From a bacterium (GTDB taxonomy: Bacteria; Verrucomicrobiota; Kiritimatiellia; UBA8416), in NCBI GenBank assembly GCA_020048935.1, contig JAIFLS010000031.1, positions 1 through 8,198 of the forward strand: 8,198 bases of DNA, given 5' to 3'. The position numbers were made by a program, and so were the translations under genes. Shown here piece by piece: positions 1 to 5,612 of the stretch. Position 1 is the stretch's first letter, and each line of letters starts with the position of its first letter. The notes beneath the pieces are model-generated. The model had not been told where the DNA came from, ran no database searches, and was given only the letters and a program-made list of their open reading frames with translations.

Positions 1-113
1 CTGGAGACACGATAACGCGATTTTCATGAGTGCAATAATAGCCAGAATGCGATCAGCCGCATGAATCCATCAACGAAATAAAATCACACCCATTCCACCT
101 TTTTATATTCCAC

Positions 114-137
114 TGGCGGCCAAGAGTCATGCCGCCA
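114..137. other. Inverted repeat spanning the histidine kinase stop codon
   Basis: TGGCGGC (114-120) and GCCGCCA (131-137) can form a 7-bp GC-rich stem with a 10-base loop that contains the stop codon of the minus-strand kinase gene (127-129). No T-run follows the hairpin on the minus strand, so it is not a canonical intrinsic terminator. It could still protect or end the 3' end of the transcript. The remaining bases 1-113 are AT-richer and show no gene I can support. Confidence 0.3.
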
Positions 138-1701
138 CCGGACGGCGCAACCCGGTCTCCCGCTTGATGCACTCGGCGATTTCGTTGAAATTGACCGGTT
201 TGAGTATGAGCGCCTTGATCCCGACTCGCCTTGCATCTTCCGGGGAGACGGCAACGGAAAACCCTGTGCACATCATAATGGGTATTTCCGGGTGCAACAA
301 CAGGGCCCGTCTCGCCAATTCGATGCCGGTCAGGTTCGGCATCATCTGGTCTAGAATCAGGAAATCATATTGCAGGTTTTCATTCTCGATCGCACATATT
401 GCCGCCAGACTGTCGGTAAACGCAACCACATCGTACCCGTGCCGGGACAAGGCGACCTGCGCAAGTCGCGTGATGGCGGGCTCATCGTCCACGACCACCA
501 CCCGGATCGACGCACAATCATCCTTGCCATAAACCTCCGGTGGCAGCGCCCGCGGATCATGCTGCGCTCCGGCGACATGCTGCACGGGCCAGACAATATG
601 GAAGCTCGTTCCTTGCCCGACCTCACTCTCCACCGAGATGAATCCACCACCACGGCTGACGATACCATGCACGACCGCAAGCCCCATCCCCGTGCCCTCC
701 CCCTGCTTCTTGGTCGTGAAGAATGGCATGAAAACCTGCGGCAGCACTTCCTGCGCAATCCCGCAGCCTTTATCCCGGACCGTCAACCGGACATAATCCC
801 CGACAAGCGGCTCGTTGCGCAGATTCCAGCCCGGCAATTCCCCGCTATGCCGGGAAAGGCTGATCGCGATGTCTCCACTTTTCCCATTCATGGCATGGGC
901 GGCATTGCTGCATAAGTTCATCAACACCTGCAGGAGCTCCCCGTCATTCCCCAGAATCGTGTCGCTCCCCGTATCAAATGATACGCGTAAATTCAATGTC
1001 TTCGGCAAGGAAGTCTCGAGCAGGCGAACGGACTCCTCGATCACATGTCGCAAGTGAACCACGCGCCGCTCGGTCGTCTGGTGCCGGCTGAATGACTGGA
1101 TGCGCCGCACCGTTTCGGATGCCCGCATCGCACAGGTGTATATATCCTGCAAAAGGCCGCTATCGGGCACCTCTCGTTTTTTTACCATCTCCATGGCGAT
1201 TTCCGCACATCCCACGATCGGCGTGAGGAGATTGTTCAAATCATGGGCAATGCCACCGGCCAGGGTCCCGATCGCGTCCATCTTCTGCAGTTGGGCAACC
1301 CGAACCTGCATATCCAGATGATGCTTGCCGAAGATCTTCAACAGGGCACCACCGAACAACACAGCCCGGTATTTCCTGTTTTCAGTGAAGATGACACCCT
1401 CGGGATCCTCTTTCTCGGCCGCCATGCTGAGCAGATCATCCACCGTGACGCTGGCGTCCAATACCGGGCAGGGAACGAGGAAATCGGACAATCGCCTGCG
1501 CTTCAGCAACTCCCGGCCGAAATGGGAGTAAATGAATGACTTCAACTCCTGCTCACGAATAATGCCCAGCGGCACATTGCTCTTATCGACAACCGGCAGG
1601 AACGAGGGTGCCCCTGCATTCGCGAAATGATCCAGGATGTCACCCGCGGGCATGTTGATATGCACGGGCTTCAATTCCGTCCAGAGATTATGCATTGTCA
1701 T
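127..1701 (-). CDS. CBS-domain hybrid sensor histidine kinase with C-terminal receiver domain
   Basis: This is a 524-residue soluble signalling protein. Residues ~10-120 look like a degenerate CBS-domain pair (segments such as FLPVVD and PLGIIRE), suggesting that it senses a cytoplasmic ligand. Residues ~135-205 are a HisKA dimerisation domain with the H-box GGIAHDLNNLL, phospho-accepting His153. Residues ~250-372 are the ATPase domain: N-box with Asn266, G1 box RDKGCGI (309-315), PFF (327-329) and G2 box GEGTGMG (334-340). Residues ~398-515 are a receiver domain with acidic pocket DDE (405-407), phospho-accepting Asp451, Thr479 and Lys501, so every catalytic residue is present. I see no membrane segment. 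The reading frame stays open upstream to 1827, but the ATG at 1701 has GGGAGG seven bases before it and starts just before the CBS region, so I chose it. No HPt protein or response regulator lies nearby, so the phosphorelay partner and the output are unknown. The gene is divergent from the DUF2179 gene. Confidence 0.93.
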   Translation of the reverse strand: MTMHNLWTELKPVHINMPAGDILDHFANAGAPSFLPVVDKSNVPLGIIREQELKSFIYSHFGRELLKRRRLSDFLVPCPVLDASVTVDDLLSMAAEKEDPEGVIFTENRKYRAVLFGGALLKIFGKHHLDMQVRVAQLQKMDAIGTLAGGIAHDLNNLLTPIVGCAEIAMEMVKKREVPDSGLLQDIYTCAMRASETVRRIQSFSRHQTTERRVVHLRHVIEESVRLLETSLPKTLNLRVSFDTGSDTILGNDGELLQVLMNLCSNAAHAMNGKSGDIAISLSRHSGELPGWNLRNEPLVGDYVRLTVRDKGCGIAQEVLPQVFMPFFTTKKQGEGTGMGLAVVHGIVSRGGGFISVESEVGQGTSFHIVWPVQHVAGAQHDPRALPPEVYGKDDCASIRVVVVDDEPAITRLAQVALSRHGYDVVAFTDSLAAICAIENENLQYDFLILDQMMPNLTGIELARRALLLHPEIPIMMCTGFSVAVSPEDARRVGIKALILKPVNFNEIAECIKRETGLRRPVAA

Positions 1702-1922
1702 GATCGTCCCTCCCGACGAGCCGCTGCACGAAGCACTATTCATCATTAACATTATGGATTTATAGCGCACACACATGTGCGGAATATTAGGAATAGATGA
1801 ATTCGACGGACGCCTTATTCGAAGCATTCAACGATCATCAACCTCGATTTCGGGATGCCCTTGACAAAACCGTTCATTCCTGTCATCTGATAAGCCCGGT
1901 TCAATTCATCGGGAGAGATAAC
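1702..1922. promoter_or_regulatory. Divergent intergenic region between kinase and DUF2179 gene
   Basis: This 221-base AT-richer gap must carry the promoters of both flanking genes. A 6-4-6 inverted repeat, CGCACA/TGTGCG at 1766-1781 with CACATGTG at its centre, lies about 65 bases upstream of the kinase start and is a possible operator. On the minus strand a TATAAA-like hexamer lies next to that palindrome. On the plus strand a consensus-like TTGACA is at 1861-1866, but no good -10 sits 16-18 bases downstream of it. GGGAGAG at 1911-1917 is the ribosome binding site for the plus gene and GGGAGG marks the kinase start. The promoter calls are weak. Confidence 0.35.
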
Positions 1923-2519
1923 ATGCTGGAACTGTCGGCACAACACGACGCCTGGTTCGCGGTCCTGGTCCCGCTCGCCATCATGCTGGCACGGATCTGC
2001 GACGTCACCCTCGGCACCCTGCGGATCATCTTTCTTGCGCGCGGCATGAAGATCCTGGCCCCTTTGCTGGGCTTCTTCGAGGTCCTCATCTGGCTGGTCG
2101 CGATCGGACAGATCATGCAGAACCTCTCAAGCTGGATCCATTATGTCGCCTATGCAAGCGGGTTCGCCCTGGGGAACTATATCGGCATCCTGGTCGAGGA
2201 GCGCCTTGCTGTCGGGATGCTGGCCGTCCGCATCATCACCCAGAGCGAGGCAACCGACCTGGTCGCGGAGCTACAGGACCAGGACATCGGCACCACCAGC
2301 ATCGACGGTCACGGCATGAATGGGAAGGTCTCGTTGATCTTCTCCATCATCAAGCGCCAGAACCTGCACGTGGTCCAGGAACTTGTCCGGCAGCACAATC
2401 CCCAGGCCTTTGTGTCGGTCAGCGACATCCGCTCGGTCCAGGAAGGCTATTTCCCTAAAAGAAACTCCGAGAGAAGCGTGCTTCGCCGCCTGCTGGATAC
2501 CAGCCTCAAACGCAAATGA
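1923..2519 (+). CDS. DUF5698/DUF2179 (UPF0316) membrane protein
   Basis: This is a 198-residue small integral membrane protein of the UPF0316 family (B. subtilis YebE-like). Its function is not established. Three hydrophobic segments are visible at about residues 12-32, 43-63 and 71-91, with the family-typical stretch DVTLGTLRIIFLARG at 27-41. A soluble C-terminal DUF2179 domain follows (~105-170, with DGHGMNGKVSLIFSII around 128-143), resembling the small ligand-binding-like domain found in YitT-type membrane proteins. The C-terminal tail is basic. I chose the ATG at 1923 because GGGAGAG lies five bases upstream and the protein then begins right before the first membrane segment. The open frame back to 1797 would add a non-family leader and overlap the kinase's upstream region. 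The gene converges on rhaM across the repeat element. Confidence 0.88.
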   Translation: MLELSAQHDAWFAVLVPLAIMLARICDVTLGTLRIIFLARGMKILAPLLGFFEVLIWLVAIGQIMQNLSSWIHYVAYASGFALGNYIGILVEERLAVGMLAVRIITQSEATDLVAELQDQDIGTTSIDGHGMNGKVSLIFSIIKRQNLHVVQELVRQHNPQAFVSVSDIRSVQEGYFPKRNSERSVLRRLLDTSLKRK

Positions 2520-2585
2520 GGCAGGCCGCGCACCTGTGCCCGGGAAAAACAGGTTGGTAACGTTTCAGGGGAGTGTATCGAATCA

Positions 2586-2655
2586 AACATCCAACGCCCA
2601 ACAACCAACGCCCAAGTTGGGGAGCATTTCCTTGGATTGTTGGGCGTTGGATGTT
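2586..2655. terminator. Possible bidirectional terminator hairpin (19-bp stem)
   Basis: The perfect 19-bp inverted repeat of the fold-back element sits 67 bases past the DUF2179 stop and 57 bases past the rhaM stop, so both transcripts run into it. A T-rich tail is absent on both strands, so intrinsic termination is not assured. This is an inference from position and stem strength only. Confidence 0.35.
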
Positions 2656-2704
2656 GGGCGTTGGGCGTTGAATTGAATCGAAGTTATAAACAAGTCCCCC
2701 CCCC
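2586..2704. repeat. Heptamer-array fold-back repeat element with C9 tail
   Basis: The left arm holds four tandem heptamers ending in CCAA (CATCCAA, CGCCCAA, CAACCAA, CGCCCAA; 2588-2615). The right arm holds the opposite orientation (TTGGGCG, TTGGATG, TTGGGCG, TTGGGCG, TTGAATT; 2640-2674). Bases 2586-2604 are the exact reverse complement of 2637-2655, giving a perfect 19-bp stem with a 32-base loop. That loop contains a smaller hairpin, CCAAC/GTTGG (2605-2609 and 2616-2620). The element continues through an AT-rich patch to nine consecutive C residues (2696-2704), ending 7 bases before the rhaM stop codon. It lies between two converging genes, so it may act as a bidirectional transcription barrier. 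The regular heptamer structure looks like a dispersed, non-coding repeat family rather than a simple terminator. Confidence 0.8.
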
Positions 2705-2711
2705 GGCTCCC

Positions 2712-3050
2712 TCAATCGCAGTGGAAAGCCTCTTCCATGCCGGCCCACCATTCGCCCTCGGCCCGGTCCGGTAGCGGTTCCTGGCAAGGGATGCACTCTC
2801 CCCACCATTGCTGCGTCACGGGATCGGCGGCCATTCTGGCGCAATCGGCCGCGAAATCGTCGCCGGTGTACTCGAAGTAGCTGAAGAGATAATGCTTCCC
2901 GTCCGGCAGCTTGCGCAGATAGATCGAATAGTTCGCGATATGGCACGACTTGATCATCTTCAGCACCTCCGGCCAGACGGCGGCATGCAGCGCCTTATAC
3001 CGCTCGACCTTGTCCGCCCTGAGTCCCAGTACCGATCCATAACGTTGCAT
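2712..3050 (-). CDS. rhaM: L-rhamnose mutarotase
   Basis: This 112-residue enzyme interconverts the alpha and beta anomers of L-rhamnose in the cytoplasm, feeding rhamnose isomerase. It aligns without gaps at its N terminus to E. coli RhaM (YiiL): Tyr18, His22 (in HAAVWPEV) and Tyr41 (in NYSIYL) fall at the same residue numbers as the E. coli catalytic residues. The WW pair at 82-83 and the terminal MEEAFH are also family features. E. coli RhaM is 104 residues; the extra residues here come from small insertions near EPLPDRAEGEWW (91-102). I chose the ATG at 3050 over a GTG two codons upstream because AAGGAG lies five bases before the ATG and overlaps the GTG. No other rhamnose genes are in the window, so it acts as an isolated salvage gene. 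A fucose or other deoxy-sugar preference cannot be excluded. Confidence 0.93.
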   Translation of the reverse strand: MQRYGSVLGLRADKVERYKALHAAVWPEVLKMIKSCHIANYSIYLRKLPDGKHYLFSYFEYTGDDFAADCARMAADPVTQQWWGECIPCQEPLPDRAEGEWWAGMEEAFHCD

Positions 3051-3073
3051 GCCCACTCCTTGGTTTACAATAG

Positions 3074-3082
3074 ATTATGTCA
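3074..3082 (-). promoter_or_regulatory. Candidate extended -10 promoter for rhaM
   Basis: On the minus strand TGACATAAT gives a TGn extension plus a CATAAT hexamer, about 24 bases upstream of the chosen rhaM start. It would imply a short leader holding the AAGGAG ribosome binding site. No good -35 is visible, which is tolerable for an extended -10 promoter. The call is based on sequence match only. Confidence 0.3.
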
Positions 3083-3240
3083 ACATCACCATACGAAGCA
3101 TTCTCACGGGCTTCGGTGTCATTTAATATGGCGCAAAACGACGCATTCGTCTCTTCATTTTTTTAGCTGTATTACCTGGATGGCAATTTGGTATGATGAA
3201 TCCTTTGTTTTCAGGAAACCGATTTGAACAAGGGCTGAGC

Positions 3241-4440
3241 ATGTATATCTGGATCTCGTTTTTCATCGTGTCGCTGATGCTTCTGGGCGCGAGCCTGGCC
3301 TGTTTTTTTGATAACCGGCGACGCCGGCAGGCCCCATTCACGGAGGGGCTCTCGTTCATCATCCCCTGCTACAACGACGGCGACACCATTGAGCAAACCA
3401 TACGCAGCATCTTTGATTCGTGGCACGGCGACCGCTTCGAGGTCATCGTGGCCAATGACGCCAGTACCGATGATTCCGCCGCCACACTGGAACAATTGAT
3501 GACCCGTTTCCCCATCCGCGTCGAGCATAACCCGGTGAACCTCGGGAAGGCGGAGACGCTCAACCGCGCCAGCGTGCTGGCGGCCCATGAGGTGATCGTC
3601 TTCGTGGATGCCGACACCAGCCTGAATATCCGCGCTATCAACGACATGACCGCGCGCCTCGCTCACGACCCGAGCCTGGGTGCCGTCAGCTGCCCCTACC
3701 GCCCGGCCAACCGCGGCTGGCTACCCCGCCTGCAATCGATCGACTACAGCATGATCTCCCTGATCCAGGGTGCCTACAACATTTTCTCGGGACTGGCCTT
3801 GTGGGGCGGCTGCATCGCCGTGCGCAAGGTGGCGTTCAATCAGGCAGGCTGCTTCTCGCTCTCGGCGATCACCGAGGATGTCAACCTCGCCTACACCCTC
3901 AATCGTGCCGGTTGGCGGGTCGAGCAAAGCCTGACTCCTGTCGCCAGTCACGTACCCGACACCATCCGCACCTGGATCCGCCAGAAGATCCGCTGGACCG
4001 CTGGCGGCTTCCAATGCCAGTTCCGCCACCCGTCCGTATGGATGCGTAACCCACTGCAGGTCGTACTGATCGCGCTGTATTCCATCCTTGCCCTGAATGC
4101 CTTCGGCACCATGATCCAGCAGACCGTGCAACTGGACCGGCTCTACGACAACATCGTACCGCTGGCCAGCCTGATTCCCGTCAGCCAGCTCATCGATATC
4201 CTCGAGGCACAGCTCGGGACTTCCTTTGCCGGCAGCCTGCGACTGACAATCTGCTTTACGCTGCTCTCGACGGTCTATGTCGTCCCGCTGATATCGAGAT
4301 GGCGCGACAGCGCCCTGCTGCTGCTGATCGTGCCCTTCTCGCTGATCTACTTCCCGCTCTACACGATGATCTCGATCGCCGGCCTGGCCTATCTCCTCAC
4401 CAATGCCCGCCGCATCGAGCGTACCTTGCGCGCCTGGTAG
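3241..4440 (+). CDS. Family 2 processive-type membrane glycosyltransferase (GT-A)
   Basis: This is a 399-residue inner-membrane glycosyltransferase of the PgaC/IcaA/BcsA-like GT2 group (GT-A fold), which uses a nucleotide sugar on the cytoplasmic face. An N-terminal membrane anchor (~4-22) is followed by a catalytic domain with IIPCYND (40-46), the UDP-binding Asp73 in NDAS, the metal-binding DAD (123-125), catalytic TED (211-213) and the QxxRW acceptor motif (Gln248 to Trp252). Hydrophobic segments follow at about 270-290, 332-352 and 357-385. QxxRW suggests polymer synthesis, but sugar and product are unknown. I chose the ATG at 3241 because the paralogue GT-B starts at the aligned position and AAGGG lies upstream; the frame is open back to 3193 without homology. 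It is a single-gene unit converging on comF, with 26 bases between stops. Identity to GT-B is high along the whole length. Confidence 0.92.
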   Translation: MYIWISFFIVSLMLLGASLACFFDNRRRRQAPFTEGLSFIIPCYNDGDTIEQTIRSIFDSWHGDRFEVIVANDASTDDSAATLEQLMTRFPIRVEHNPVNLGKAETLNRASVLAAHEVIVFVDADTSLNIRAINDMTARLAHDPSLGAVSCPYRPANRGWLPRLQSIDYSMISLIQGAYNIFSGLALWGGCIAVRKVAFNQAGCFSLSAITEDVNLAYTLNRAGWRVEQSLTPVASHVPDTIRTWIRQKIRWTAGGFQCQFRHPSVWMRNPLQVVLIALYSILALNAFGTMIQQTVQLDRLYDNIVPLASLIPVSQLIDILEAQLGTSFAGSLRLTICFTLLSTVYVVPLISRWRDSALLLLIVPFSLIYFPLYTMISIAGLAYLLTNARRIERTLRAW

Positions 4441-4466
4441 CGAATGCCCGGTTCCCGACCCGACGT

Positions 4467-5273
4467 CTACCCTCGCGCCAGCGTGACGACCGAAACGGAG
4501 ACGGCCCCTGCCGCCTTCATGACGCGCGCGCACTCGTCCACGGTCGCCCCCGTGGTCATGACGTCATCGACCAGCAGCCAGCGGCGCCCGTCAATCCATT
4601 CGGGCATGGCCGCCCGGAACGCGCCGCGGACGTTGCGCTTGCGCTCCTCGGCGTCCAGCCGCGTCTGGGTCCGTGTGAACCGCTGCCGTTCCAGGACCCG
4701 GTGAGCGACCGGAACACCCAGTTGCCGTCCCAGTTCGGCAGCCAGCAGACGTGACTGGTTGTAGCTGCGCTCACGCGCCTTGACCGGATGCAGCGGCACA
4801 CAGGCAATCGCATCGAACCGCTCGCCGGAAAAATGAGCACGCACGCAACCGGCCAGCAGCAAGCCAAGATCCGCGCTCAGGTGCGTCGCCCGGTTGTACT
4901 TGTAGTGGTGGATGGCCTCGCGCACCTCGCCGCGGAACCGTAAGGCGGAACGGGCCCGGTCGAACGCCGGCTGTGTCCGCCGACACCAGCCGCACTCGAA
5001 CGCATGCTCGACCAGCCCGTCGACCGGATCGCCGCAACGGGCGCACATCGGGTCGGCGATGTAATGCGCGCCGGCCAGACAATCCCAGCACAAATGCCCG
5101 CCTGCCGGGTCAGCCGGATCACCGCAACCCTCGCAGCGTCGCGGATAGCATACGTCCAGCGCCGACACCGCCCGTTCCCGCAACCACCGGCCCGCCCACA
5201 CCCCCGCCGCCACCATCTCGTCCACGGGCAGGCGAAGCCGCCTCGCCACCACCTGTTGTCGTTTCCCGAACAT
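4467..5273 (-). CDS. comF: ComF family protein (zinc-finger plus phosphoribosyltransferase domain)
   Basis: This 268-residue cytoplasmic protein is of the ComF/GntX family, linked to DNA uptake in transformable bacteria but widespread in non-competent ones. The N-terminal half has paired cysteines C47/C50, C62/C65, C77/C80 and C94/C97, as expected for zinc binding. The C-terminal half is a type I phosphoribosyltransferase fold with the segment ACVPLHPVKARERSYNQS (157-174), the RTQTRLDAEERKRNV region (201-215) and the PRPP-binding loop VDDVMTTGAT (235-244). It is slightly longer than typical ComF because of an arginine-rich leader of about 40 residues before the first cysteine pair. I chose the ATG at 5273, which has GGTGG five bases upstream; a TTG 12 codons upstream would abut its own Shine-Dalgarno-like bases. 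No other competence gene is visible, so the role here is uncertain. It sits between the two paralogous glycosyltransferase genes in the opposite orientation. Confidence 0.92.
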   Translation of the reverse strand: MFGKRQQVVARRLRLPVDEMVAAGVWAGRWLRERAVSALDVCYPRRCEGCGDPADPAGGHLCWDCLAGAHYIADPMCARCGDPVDGLVEHAFECGWCRRTQPAFDRARSALRFRGEVREAIHHYKYNRATHLSADLGLLLAGCVRAHFSGERFDAIACVPLHPVKARERSYNQSRLLAAELGRQLGVPVAHRVLERQRFTRTQTRLDAEERKRNVRGAFRAAMPEWIDGRRWLLVDDVMTTGATVDECARVMKAAGAVSVSVVTLARG

Positions 5274-5311
5274 GGGTTCCACCGTACACGCTTCGCGCCC
5301 CGAAGACAACT

Positions 5312-5335
5312 CCCATCACACACACCCATCACACA
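5312..5335. repeat. Tandem direct repeat CCCATCACACA x2
   Basis: Two exact 11-base copies with a 13-base period lie upstream of comF, immediately before the ATG of the doubtful 32-codon ORF. Paired direct repeats at about one helical turn could be a regulator binding site. This is low-complexity CA-rich DNA, so chance is also possible. Confidence 0.45.
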
Positions 5336-5336
5336 T

Positions 5337-5435
5337 ATGAAAAAGGATATAGACGGGAACCTGCTTACCCTGACCGAAGGCCGGATCATCCGCCACCAGG
5401 CCGACCTATACGTCCGCGAACAAACCGCGGCCTGA
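5337..5435 (+). CDS. Possible 32-residue hypothetical peptide
   Basis: This is an ATG-to-TGA frame encoding a charged, hydrophilic 32-residue peptide (MKKDIDG... ending REQTAA) with no motif that I recognise. In favour: third codon positions are strongly GC-biased, like the neighbouring real genes, and the start falls right at the edge of the intergenic region. Against: there is no Shine-Dalgarno in the CA-rich bases before the ATG, the peptide is very short, and the frame is open upstream into the antisense of comF. It would be leaderless or poorly translated, and may be a chance ORF or a remnant of a longer gene. Confidence 0.25.
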   Translation: MKKDIDGNLLTLTEGRIIRHQADLYVREQTAA

Positions 5436-5612
5436 CCTTCACGATTAATCCAAAATTCACACCGCCATCACTCAAAACTAACGGACACCACTGATCATCC
5501 TGTCATCTTTTACCAAAGGTGGCAGATGTTATTTTCCATATACACGCCTATTCAGTGGTCTGCTGAAAGCGGCCGTCCTTTTCGCGCGCTGCACGCAGTC
5601 ATGTAAAGCAAG

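Larger units (their letters stand above)
5274..5612. promoter_or_regulatory. Intergenic region between comF and the aminotransferase gene
   Basis: This 339-base divergent gap must hold promoters for comF (minus) and the aminotransferase/GT-B pair (plus). Its first part is GC-rich and CA-rich. The second part (about 5440-5560) is AT-richer, with a TTTACC and a CATATA-like hexamer around 5510-5545 but no convincing -35/-10 pair. An 11-base sequence, CCCATCACACA, occurs twice in direct orientation at 5312-5322 and 5325-5335, about 40-60 bases upstream of the comF start. I see no RNA gene, no strong terminator and no mobile-element end in it. Confidence 0.4.

Noticed and set aside
370..915. Plus-strand frame of 181 codons inside the histidine kinase
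   Set aside because: It is antisense to the ATPase and receiver domains, with no ribosome binding site and no known fold.
1702..1827. N-terminal extension of the kinase to 1827
   Set aside because: The extra 42 residues have no domain character, while the ATG at 1701 has a strong ribosome binding site.
2532..2554. ACCTGT/ACAGGT inverted repeat just after the DUF2179 gene as a terminator
   Set aside because: It is only a 6-bp stem with an 11-base loop and no T-tract; the stem in the repeat element downstream is far stronger.
2588..2674. Possible small CRISPR array
   Set aside because: The units are only seven bases, contiguous without unique spacers and in both orientations. No cas gene is present.
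2506..2946. Minus-strand frame of 146 codons crossing rhaM and the heptamer repeats
   Set aside because: It overlaps rhaM in another frame. Its repetitive IQRPTPN-like residues are just translated heptamers, a common artefact with this repeat type.
3181..3196. Possible sigma-54 promoter upstream of GT-A (TGGCA)
   Set aside because: The -24-like TGGCA is present, but no GC or TTGC element lies at the required -12 spacing.
3721..4533. Minus-strand frame of 270 codons opposite GT-A and running into comF
   Set aside because: It is an antisense shadow with no recognisable motif, and it overlaps two well-supported genes.
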